DNA of 12,086 nucleotides from NCBI GenBank assembly GCA_009785045.1, contig WQXC01000045.1, positions 1-12,086 on the forward strand. The letters run 5' to 3'. Positions within the stretch are counted from its first letter, which is position 1. Each line of letters opens with the position of its first letter. The translations under genes and the position numbers were made by a program. The notes beneath the pieces were generated by a model. The model was not told the DNA's origin. It saw only the letters and a program-made list of their open reading frames with translations, and did no database searches. Below, in pieces: positions 1-6,347 of this stretch. The DNA is from Treponema sp. (GTDB lineage: Bacteria > Spirochaetota > Spirochaetia > Treponematales > Breznakiellaceae).

Positions 1-12
1 CCTCTATATCGG

Positions 13-208
13 CATTTGAATTGTATGCCTAAAGTGAGTATGAGAGTGAGGCAGCACGCGTGCCGGGCAAAACATCTACTGGCGCAGCATGGTCTGGGGG
101 TCTGTGTGCGGAAACCACCCCCTTCACTCCGGGAATATACTCCGTTCAGGGGGTAAGGATTTCCGCACACAGCCCCCACAACACTTGATAAAGCATACAA
201 TTCAAATG
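13..208. repeat. Long nested palindromic element, copy A
   Basis: The outer arms are a perfect 16-bp inverted repeat, 13-28 against 193-208. Inside lies a second stem: GGGGG (96-100) with CCCCC (173-177), continuing as CTGTGTGCGGAAA (102-114) with its exact complement (160-172), with T101 bulged. Within that, CCCCCT (118-123) pairs with AGGGGG (148-153) around a core containing ACTCCG twice. The same modules in the same order recur at 6228-6332 (TATGCCT, CTGTGTGC, CCCCCTTCACTCCGG, ACTCCGTTCAGGGGG, GCACACAG). It therefore looks like a dispersed family of palindromes, of the REP or MITE-like kind. No transposase is present. Whether it is mobile, a transcription stop or a folded RNA cannot be decided from this window. 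Confidence 0.75.
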
Positions 209-266
209 ACATAAACCCTGCACGGAGGATTTTTTTCCCACCATAATAATACTTACTATCTTTTAT

Positions 267-342
267 AGGTCTGGGGGCGGAAATTGGCCCCCTTGTGCGA
301 GTATATTCCCGAGCACGAGGGGGTATTTACGCCCCCAGACCT
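267..342. repeat. 76-bp GC-run hairpin, element B
   Basis: AGGTCTGGGGGCG (267-279) is the perfect complement of 330-342. Inside it AAAT (281-284) pairs with ATTT (325-328), and CCCCCTTGTGC (288-298) pairs with GCACGAGGGGG (313-323) with one G-U wobble. The 14-base loop (299-312), read on the minus strand, contains GGGAATATACTC, which also occurs at 131-142 in element A. The GGTCTGGGGG start is also shared with 91-100. This is probably an inverted, diverged relative of element A. There is no U-run directly after it, so it is not a classical terminator. Confidence 0.7.
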
Positions 343-374
343 TGTAAATTTTATTAATAATTATTTGGGGGTGG
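318..374. repeat. 57-bp direct repeat, copy 1
   Basis: This copy starts AGGGGGTATTTACGCCCCCA, continues through an AT-rich block and ends in TTGGGGGTGG. The second copy at 411-466 differs only by two substitutions and one base of length. Copy 1 overlaps the right half of hairpin B, which suggests that the right arm of a hairpin element was duplicated. Confidence 0.75.
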
Positions 375-410
375 TTTCCGGGCTCAGACTCGCAATTGTA
401 ATAATAATTT

Positions 411-466
411 AGGGGGTATTTACGCCCCCAGACCATGTAAATTCATTAATAATTATTTGGGGGTGG
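411..466. repeat. 56-bp direct repeat, copy 2
   Basis: This is the near-identical second copy of 318-374, displaced by 93 bp. It carries CGCCCCCAGACC but lacks a nearby matching left arm, so it is a half-hairpin. The 36 bp between copies (375-410) has no recognisable gene. With the flanking elements, these repeats account for most of the gene-free stretch 1-549; the remainder (209-266) is AT-rich with nothing recognisable. Confidence 0.75.
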
Positions 467-469
467 GCG

Positions 470-507
470 AAAAAAAATCCAGCACCTGACTGGCAGGCGC
501 TGGATTT
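470..507 (-). terminator. Rho-independent terminator of ppdK
   Basis: Read on the minus strand, AAATCCAGCGCCTG (507 to 494) and CAGGTGCTGGATTT (488 to 475) form a 14-bp stem with one G-U pair and a 5-base loop. It runs directly into a tract of eight U residues (477 to 470). It lies 43 bp past the ppdK stop codon. This is a textbook intrinsic terminator. Confidence 0.92.
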
Positions 508-549
508 CATAAAGAACTATTTTTCTATAGTACCAAAAAAACCTTCAAA

Positions 550-3528
550 TTATAGAGCTGGTTTCTTGGCTGCCGGTTTCTTCGCAGCGGCTTTTTTCTT
601 TGCGGCTGGTTTCTTTACAGCTTTTTTAGCTGCCGGCTTTTTTGCAGCTACTTTTTTCTTCGCTGCTGGTTTCTTTACAGCTTTCTTAGCTGCCGGTTTC
701 TTTGCAGCTACTTTTTTCTTCGCTGCCGGTTTCTTTGCGGCCTTCTTTGCCGCTGGTTTCTTCGCAGATGTTACTGCCATCTTTCTGTCCCCCTTAACAG
801 GATTTTTACTGCCTTTCACCTTGGCAGTGGTGGGTGTTGTCTTAGCTGACTCCCCTCCCTTTATGTTCTTTCCTGAGTTGTTGATAACAGCTTGCGCACC
901 GGCAAGTCGTGCCAACGGAACCCGGAATGGTGAACATGATACATAGCTTAACCCTGCTCTGTAACAAAAGTCAATAGTCGCAGGATCGCCGCCGTGTTCT
1001 CCGCAGATTCCAATTTTGAAATCTGGTTTTACTTTTCTACCTTCGCTGATTGCAAACTCCATTAAACTGCCAACGCCTTCTTCGTCAATCGAATTAAACG
1101 GATCAACATCAAGAACGCCTTTCTGAATATAAATTGGCAGGAATGACGCAACGTCATCGCGGCTAAAGCCGAATGTCATTTGCGTTAAGTCATTAGTTCC
1201 AAAGCTAAAGAAGTCTGCATATTTGGAAATATGACCGGAGCGGATAGCAGCGCGAGGTACTTCTATCATGGTTCCGATGTGAATTGGAACCTTTACACCC
1301 GCCGCGGTAAACACTTTATTAAGTATTTTTTCTGCATTCGGGCGCAATAACCTTAATTCTCTTCCTGTAATGATAAGCGGAATCATAATTTCCGGATTTA
1401 CAGGGATTTTTTGCTTTGCACAGTCTGCTGCGGCAAGAGCGATTGCTTCTACCTGCATATCGTAGATTTCAGGGTAAGTAATTGCTAAACGGCAGCCGCG
1501 ATGACCCAACATCGGGTTACTTTCTCTTAAAGTTTCGATTTTTGCTGATAATTTTACCGCATCCATCTTTAATTGACCGGCAAGTTCTGCAACTTCTTCT
1601 TTTGTATGGGGTACAAACTCATGAAGAGGCGGGTCTAAAAGCCTGATTGTAACAGGACGGCCTTCCATTGCCTTGAAAATACCAAAGAAATCCTTCTGCT
1701 GCAGAGGCAGAATCTTTTTTAGTTCTGCTTTTCTTTCTTCTTCTGTATCTGCAATAATCATAGCGCGGAAGTGAGCAAGTTTTTCTTTATCAAAGAACAT
1801 ATGCTCTGTTCGGCAAAGACCGATACCCTGAGCGCCAAAATCAAAGGCGCGCTTTGCATCTTCCGGCTGATCCGCATTTGTTCTTACTTCAAAGCCTTTT
1901 ATCTTGCCGCGAACTGAACCGGCGCGCACATCATCGCACCATTTAAGGAAAGTTTCCATTTCTTTGGAGATTGCAGGCGCTACAAGCGGCATTTTTCCTT
2001 CGTATACTTCGCCGGATGAACCATCAATGGTGATCCAGTCGCCTTCTTTAAAAGTTTTTCCGCCGATATCAACAGTGCCATCGCCCATTAATAAAACATT
2101 TTTTGCACCGACAATACACGGAGTTCCCATTCCGCGGGCAACAACAGCAGCGTGGCTTGTTTTACCGCCTGTAGAAGTTAAAATTCCCTGTGCAACAACC
2201 ATTCCGCCGATATCTTCCGGGCATGTTTCTTTGCGCACCAGCATTACTTTTTCGCCTCTTTCGTGCCATGCTTCAGCATCTTTTGCATTGTAAACAATTC
2301 TTCCGCAAGCAGCGCCCGGAGAAGCATTCAACCCTTTAGTAAGCGATTTTGCTTCTTTTTGAGCTTTAACATCGATCATTGGATGTAATAACTGGTCTAA
2401 ATGACCAATCGATACACGCGAAATAGCAGTCTTTTTATCGATTAAGCCTTCATTTACCATATCGATGGCGCATTTTACTGCAGCTGTACCGGCGCGTTTG
2501 CCGTTTCTGGTCTGCAGAATGTAAAGAATTCCCTGTTGAACAGTAAATTCCATGTCCTGCATATCTTTAAAGTGTTTTTCCAGTCTGTTTTTAATTCCAA
2601 CTAACTGTTTATAAATAACAGGATTCTTTTTTTCCAGTGTAGAAATTCTTTCAGGGGTTCTGATTCCTGCAACAACGTCTTCGCCCTGTGCATTCATCAG
2701 ATATTCGCCGTAGAATTCGTTTTTACCTGTTGAAGGATCGCGGCTAAAGCATACGCCTGTGCCTGAATCTTCGCCAAAGTTACCAAAAACCATTGTCTGA
2801 ATATTTACTGCTGTTCCCTTAAGTCCTTTAATATTCTCGATTTGGCGGTATTTTACGGCTCTTTCGTTCATCCAGGAGCCAAAAACAGCGTTTATCGAGC
2901 CCCAAAGCTGATCCATCGGGTTCTGCGGGAATTCTTTGCCGGTATCTTTTTTAACGATTTGCTTGTATTGTTCAACAAGTTTTTCTAAATCTGCAGCTGT
3001 AAGGTCAGTATCTAACTCAATTTTTTTACTTTTCTTCATATTAGCAAGAGCTTCTTCGAAATGATCATGGTCAACGCCCATTACAACATCGCCGTACATT
3101 TGAAGGAAGCGCCTGTAGGCATCCCATGCAAATCTGGGGTTTCCGGTCTTTGCAGCAAGCCCTTTAACCACTTTATCGCTCATTCCAAGGTTAAGAATCG
3201 TATCCATCATGCCTGGCAGCGATGCAGCAGCGCCTGAACGAACAGAAACAAGCAGCGGATCGGCAGGATCACCCAGTTTCTTTTTCATTACTGCTTCTAA
3301 TTTTTTAAGATTTGCTTCGACTTCTTCTTTAAGACCTTTAGGATACTTGTTTTTATTTTCATAATAGGCAGCGCACATATCAGTAGAAATAGTAAAGCCC
3401 GGAGGAACCGGGATACCAAGATTAGTCATCTCAGCAAGGTTAGCGCCTTTACCGCCAAGAACCATTTTCATTTTTGCATCTCCCTCAGCTTTTCCTTTAC
3501 CGAAGAAGTAAACATTCTTATTTGCCAT
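550..3528 (-). CDS. ppdK: Pyruvate, phosphate dikinase with histone-like C-terminal tail
   Basis: The enzyme interconverts pyruvate, ATP and phosphate with phosphoenolpyruvate, AMP and pyrophosphate in the cytoplasm. It is commonly used glycolytically in pyrophosphate-economy anaerobes. Seen in the 992-residue protein: an N-terminal nucleotide-binding region (GGKGANLAEM near residue 26; SVRSGAAASLPGMMDT), the swivelling phosphohistidine domain with GGKTSHAAVVARG (catalytic His459), and the C-terminal PEP/pyruvate barrel with FGTNDLTQMTFGFSRDD and GICGEHGGDPA (catalytic Cys842). The family body ends near residue 882 at SCSPFRVPLARLAGAQ. About 110 extra residues follow: a polar linker, then from 917 a tail of almost only Lys, Ala and Pro (AAKKPAAKK units) resembling bacterial histone-H1-like proteins. 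The ATG at 3528 is chosen over an upstream ATG at 3573 because GGAGG sits 6 bases before it and the family begins near this point. It is transcribed alone, divergently from the helicase gene. Confidence 0.96.
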   Translation of the reverse strand: MANKNVYFFGKGKAEGDAKMKMVLGGKGANLAEMTNLGIPVPPGFTISTDMCAAYYENKNKYPKGLKEEVEANLKKLEAVMKKKLGDPADPLLVSVRSGAAASLPGMMDTILNLGMSDKVVKGLAAKTGNPRFAWDAYRRFLQMYGDVVMGVDHDHFEEALANMKKSKKIELDTDLTAADLEKLVEQYKQIVKKDTGKEFPQNPMDQLWGSINAVFGSWMNERAVKYRQIENIKGLKGTAVNIQTMVFGNFGEDSGTGVCFSRDPSTGKNEFYGEYLMNAQGEDVVAGIRTPERISTLEKKNPVIYKQLVGIKNRLEKHFKDMQDMEFTVQQGILYILQTRNGKRAGTAAVKCAIDMVNEGLIDKKTAISRVSIGHLDQLLHPMIDVKAQKEAKSLTKGLNASPGAACGRIVYNAKDAEAWHERGEKVMLVRKETCPEDIGGMVVAQGILTSTGGKTSHAAVVARGMGTPCIVGAKNVLLMGDGTVDIGGKTFKEGDWITIDGSSGEVYEGKMPLVAPAISKEMETFLKWCDDVRAGSVRGKIKGFEVRTNADQPEDAKRAFDFGAQGIGLCRTEHMFFDKEKLAHFRAMIIADTEEERKAELKKILPLQQKDFFGIFKAMEGRPVTIRLLDPPLHEFVPHTKEEVAELAGQLKMDAVKLSAKIETLRESNPMLGHRGCRLAITYPEIYDMQVEAIALAAADCAKQKIPVNPEIMIPLIITGRELRLLRPNAEKILNKVFTAAGVKVPIHIGTMIEVPRAAIRSGHISKYADFFSFGTNDLTQMTFGFSRDDVASFLPIYIQKGVLDVDPFNSIDEEGVGSLMEFAISEGRKVKPDFKIGICGEHGGDPATIDFCYRAGLSYVSCSPFRVPLARLAGAQAVINNSGKNIKGGESAKTTPTTAKVKGSKNPVKGDRKMAVTSAKKPAAKKAAKKPAAKKKVAAKKPAAKKAVKKPAAKKKVAAKKPAAKKAVKKPAAKKKAAAKKPAAKKPAL
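556..770 (-). repeat. 60-bp tandem repeat encoding Lys/Ala/Pro tail
   Basis: About three and a half copies of a 60-bp unit (for example 601-660, 661-720 and most of 721-770) encode a 20-residue Lys/Ala/Pro period in the ppdK tail. Copies differ mostly at synonymous or Ala/Val positions. Unit length is a multiple of three, so gain or loss of a unit would keep the frame. Confidence 0.85.
789..795 (-). promoter_or_regulatory. Possible internal ribosome binding site in ppdK
   Basis: On the minus strand AAGGGGG (795 to 789) lies 8 bases before an in-frame ATG (780 to 778). From there the reading frame encodes MAVTSAKKPAAKK and the rest of the 76-residue basic tail. It has the spacing of a real start signal with one mismatch to AAGGAGG. 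It could be a working internal start, or a relic of a separate histone-like gene that fused to ppdK. Confidence 0.35.
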
Positions 3529-3534
3529 TAACAT

Positions 3535-3539
3535 CCTCC
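3535..3539 (-). promoter_or_regulatory. Ribosome binding site deciding the ppdK start
   Basis: GGAGG (3539 to 3535) is followed by 6 bases and then ATG at 3528. Another ATG (3534 to 3532) abuts the motif and the one at 3573 has no such motif, so 3528 is the start used here. Confidence 0.9.
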
Positions 3540-3563
3540 ACCATAGTTTATCATGATGTTTAA

Positions 3564-3592
3564 ATAATAGCAACTTTATTTTTTTTGATCAA
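3564..3592 (-). promoter_or_regulatory. Sigma-70-type promoter of ppdK
   Basis: On the minus strand TTGATC (3592 to 3587) and TATTAT (3569 to 3564) are separated by exactly 17 bp, with an A-rich spacer. Transcription would start near 3557, giving a leader of about 29 bases that includes the GGAGG site. It is close to the housekeeping consensus. Confidence 0.75.
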
Positions 3593-3603
3593 GTCGCTAT
3601 ATT
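3575..3603 (+). promoter_or_regulatory. Possible promoter of the helicase gene
   Basis: TATATT (3598-3603) is a good -10 hexamer; 17 bp upstream is a weak -35, TTTATT (3575-3580). The expected transcription start falls at or next to the ATG at 3610, which fits the absence of a Shine-Dalgarno sequence. The -35 match is poor, so this is tentative. Confidence 0.35.
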
Positions 3604-3609
3604 TATATT

Positions 3610-6222
3610 ATGAACTATATTGAACTTCCTGTCTACAAGAATCAGAAAAAAATTTTATCAATGTTGGAAAATAATCAAGCTCTCGTTGTAGAGAGTCCAA
3701 CAGGTTCCGGCAAGACAACACAGCTCCCTGTGATACTTTACGAAGCAGGTTACGGAAAGAGCGGAATCATCGGTGTTACTCAGCCAAGGCGTATAGCTGC
3801 GGTATCTGTGAGTGAATTCATAGCAAGACAATGCGAAACAACCATTCCAGGGCTCATTGGATACAAAATGAGGTTCGCAGATCAGACTAATCATGAAACT
3901 AAAATCAAAATAATGACTGATGGAATGCTGCTTCAGGAGATGAAATTGGATCCCTGGCTGTCAAAATACAGTGTTTTAGTCGTTGATGAGGCTCATGAAC
4001 GCAGTTTAAACATCGATTTTATACTTGGATTGCTTAAAAGAGTGCTTGAAAGCCGCAAAGATTTCAAAGTAATTGTTTCATCTGCAACGATTAATGCAGA
4101 AATTTTTTCCGAATACTTTGGAAATTGCCCAATTGTTAAGATTGATGCGCAAAGATTTCCTGTGACGATGATATACGACGCTCCTCCTGCAGCGTCAAAC
4201 AGCGACGCATCAGAAGCCATTTTAATGAAAATCGAAGCAATTACTACCCGTTTTATTAATGAAGAGCGTGAAGGAGACATATTAATTTTCCTTTCAGGCG
4301 AAAAAATGATTAAAGACTGCATGAGCAGGCTTACATTCTGCTCTGTTGGAAAATTTTTGCATTTAATACCTTTATACGGCAGACTTGGCAAGGAAGAACA
4401 GGAAAAAGTCTTTGAAGCGGCTCCAAATGGCAAAACAAAGGTCGTAATATCAACAAATATCGCAGAAACATCGGTCACAATCGATGGTATCACTGCTGTA
4501 ATTGATTCCGGATTAGCAAAATTAAACTGGTATAATCCACGTACATTCACATCAAGTCTGATAGAATCGCCGATTTCAATCGCATCTGCGAATCAACGCA
4601 AGGGAAGAGCCGGAAGAACACGCGAAGGAACATGCTACAGACTGTACACACGCAAGGATTTTGAACAAAGATCGCTCTATACTACCGAAGAAATCTTTAG
4701 AACAGACTTATCTGAAGTAATTTTACGTATGGCAGACCTTGGTATTACTAATTTTGAAGATTTTGATTTCATTGCAGCGCCGGAAAAAGAAGGTTTAATT
4801 GGAGGTATTGAAACTTTAAATCTGCTTGATGCGCTCGAAAAAGACCGCAGTTTATCGAATATTGGCAAATTAATGACAGAATTTCCGCTTGCACCGCGTC
4901 AATCACGGATTATTGTCGAAGCAATTCTAAATTATCCTGATGTTATCCGCGAAACGCTTATCGCAGCGGCATTTTTATCGACACAGAGTCCGTATATTCT
5001 TCCTCCGGGAGAAGAAACCGATGCAAGACAGGCGCATCACCGTTTTCGCGATGATGACGGCGATTTTATTTCATATTTAAAGCTTTTTAAATCTTATAAT
5101 GATTCAACCAATAAAGCGAAATTTTGCGAAAAAAATTATCTTGATGACCGCGCTATGGCAGAAATCACGAATGTGACTGCTCAATTGGAAGAAATTATAT
5201 CTTCGATGAAGATTCCGGTGCATTATAACTCTCCTGAACAGGATTCGATTCTTGTTAAAAGTAAAATTGATGATTATTTATGCTGTATTAGCCGCGGAAT
5301 GATTCAATTTGTCTGTGTCAGGGAAGAATCGCGTTCCCGTACGCGTGATCGCGGACAACGAGGCAAAAATGTCAGGTCTGGTATGGGTTCTTATAGCAGT
5401 TTAACTGCGGATAAAATAATTATTCACCCGGGATCTGTTATGTTCCGCACTGATCCGCAGTTTATTGTTGCAGGTGAGATTGTCCGCACTTCAAAAATGT
5501 ACGCGATGTCTGTCTCACCGCTTTCCAGATCGATCTTAAATCGGATTGGATTGGGAAATAATCCGCAATTTATCACACAGGGTCATGGAGGCACGGAGGA
5601 CACAGAGGGAAGAAGGGGTAAAAGAGATAAAAAAGAACGTGATTTTACAAATAATATTAAAATTTGCGGCGAGGTGTTCGAAATTATCACGATTAAAGGG
5701 AAAAAGACTGTTCTTTTACCGTGGGAAAAGCTGGAACGTGTTCGTGAAAATATTTCCGGCGAAATTGTTTATAAAAATATCAAAGGGATAATTATTGTTA
5801 AAAAACGCGGCTCAAATAACGAATTTAATCTTCTTGCGGGCGAAAAACTGGAACTTATTCTTTCTTTGGCGCCTACTCTTGATGCTGCTGGCGCTTTTTC
5901 GCGCTCATGGCCCCGGAAAGAAAACTTTAATTCGCAGCAGAATCTTCTTACGCTGTTAAAACACATCGATAATCTTGCAAAGCCTGTTATATGGAAAAAA
6001 AACTCGAAAGATCTGGGTTTTTTGGGTCTTTTTACCGACGGTGAGGGCAATTATTGGTTCAGGGCATCGCGCGGTTTCCACACGAGTTTAAATGAGAGTT
6101 TATCTAGTCTGGAAACATTGATCGATGAACTTAAACCGGAGGTTCGCGGGGAAGAAATTGATGTTATGCAGAAAAATGTTGTGAACTCGTGCTATCGCAG
6201 GTTGTCTGGGTATTTAGGTTAA
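3610..6222 (+). CDS. hrpA: HrpA-like DEAH-box ATP-dependent RNA helicase
   Basis: This is a predicted cytoplasmic NTP-dependent RNA helicase of the DEAH/RHA group, 870 residues long. Motifs seen in order: Walker A PTGSGKTT (30-37), TQPRRIAA (57-64), DEAH (126-129), SAT (158-160), STNIAETSVTIDG (281-293) and QRKGRAGRT (329-337). A winged-helix/ratchet region follows (about 365-530), then an OB-fold-like segment with HPGSVMF (606-612). The TQPRR, DEAHER and STNIAETS motifs match HrpA and eukaryotic DHX proteins better than HrpB. It is much shorter than the roughly 1300-residue enterobacterial HrpA, so the long HrpA C-terminus is missing or replaced by a short beta-rich one (680-870). A charged low-complexity insert (about 656-679) interrupts the region after the OB fold. 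The start is supported by the usual short distance to the Walker A motif, not by a ribosome binding site. It converges on the cotH gene. Confidence 0.9.
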   Translation: MNYIELPVYKNQKKILSMLENNQALVVESPTGSGKTTQLPVILYEAGYGKSGIIGVTQPRRIAAVSVSEFIARQCETTIPGLIGYKMRFADQTNHETKIKIMTDGMLLQEMKLDPWLSKYSVLVVDEAHERSLNIDFILGLLKRVLESRKDFKVIVSSATINAEIFSEYFGNCPIVKIDAQRFPVTMIYDAPPAASNSDASEAILMKIEAITTRFINEEREGDILIFLSGEKMIKDCMSRLTFCSVGKFLHLIPLYGRLGKEEQEKVFEAAPNGKTKVVISTNIAETSVTIDGITAVIDSGLAKLNWYNPRTFTSSLIESPISIASANQRKGRAGRTREGTCYRLYTRKDFEQRSLYTTEEIFRTDLSEVILRMADLGITNFEDFDFIAAPEKEGLIGGIETLNLLDALEKDRSLSNIGKLMTEFPLAPRQSRIIVEAILNYPDVIRETLIAAAFLSTQSPYILPPGEETDARQAHHRFRDDDGDFISYLKLFKSYNDSTNKAKFCEKNYLDDRAMAEITNVTAQLEEIISSMKIPVHYNSPEQDSILVKSKIDDYLCCISRGMIQFVCVREESRSRTRDRGQRGKNVRSGMGSYSSLTADKIIIHPGSVMFRTDPQFIVAGEIVRTSKMYAMSVSPLSRSILNRIGLGNNPQFITQGHGGTEDTEGRRGKRDKKERDFTNNIKICGEVFEIITIKGKKTVLLPWEKLERVRENISGEIVYKNIKGIIIVKKRGSNNEFNLLAGEKLELILSLAPTLDAAGAFSRSWPRKENFNSQQNLLTLLKHIDNLAKPVIWKKNSKDLGFLGLFTDGEGNYWFRASRGFHTSLNESLSSLETLIDELKPEVRGEEIDVMQKNVVNSCYRRLSGYLG
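5580..5612 (+). repeat. Short GGAGG-rich repetitive insert inside the helicase gene
   Basis: The stretch contains GGAGGCACGGAGGACACAGA, a run of near-repeats of about ten bases, and is translated as GHGGTEDTEGRRG followed by a Lys/Arg/Asp-rich stretch. Its composition is unlike the flanking conserved helicase sequence, and it stays in frame. From memory, similar HGGTEDTE-coding repeats occur as short dispersed sequences in many bacterial genomes; this was not searched. Confidence 0.5.
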
Positions 6223-6227
6223 AACCG

Positions 6228-6332
6228 TATGCCTGAAACACAGTCTGTGTGCTGAAAAGCCCCCCTTCACTCCGGAAAGACTCCGTTCAGGGGGGAACTT
6301 TTCTGCACACAGACTATATGCAATTAGGCATA
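6228..6332. repeat. Long nested palindromic element, copy C, in a convergent spacer
   Basis: TATGCCT (6228-6234) pairs with AGGCATA (6326-6332). Inside, the 18-bp arm AGTCTGTGTGCTGAAAAG (6242-6259) pairs with 6298-6315 with one mismatch. Inside that, CCCCCCT (6260-6266) pairs with AGGGGGG (6289-6295). The central CTTCACTCCGG and ACTCCGTTCAG are shared with element A at 13-208. It starts 5 bp after the helicase stop and ends 15 bp before the cotH stop, so it probably halts transcription from both sides, although neither side shows a proper U-run. Confidence 0.8.
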
Positions 6333-6347
6333 TAATCTGCAATGTCT

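Noticed and set aside
91..178. Riboswitch or structured small RNA
   Set aside because: The fold is strong, but it lies downstream of a gene, matches no riboswitch core I know, and a related copy fills a convergent spacer, so a dispersed palindrome explains it better.
270..467. G-quadruplex from the several GGGGG runs
   Set aside because: The G5 runs are separated by long stretches and are mostly paired with C5 runs in hairpins.
267..470. CRISPR array
   Set aside because: There are only two direct repeat copies, about 57 bp long with a 36-bp gap, each built from hairpin-element parts, and no cas gene is nearby.
566..946. Plus-strand open frame of 126 codons rich in Phe and Ala
   Set aside because: It is the antisense of the Lys/Ala/Pro-coding repeat of ppdK; its composition is a by-product of the repeat and it has no ribosome binding site.
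3993..4550. Minus-strand open frame of 185 codons within the helicase gene
   Set aside because: It lies opposite the conserved helicase motifs and shows no domain or start signal.
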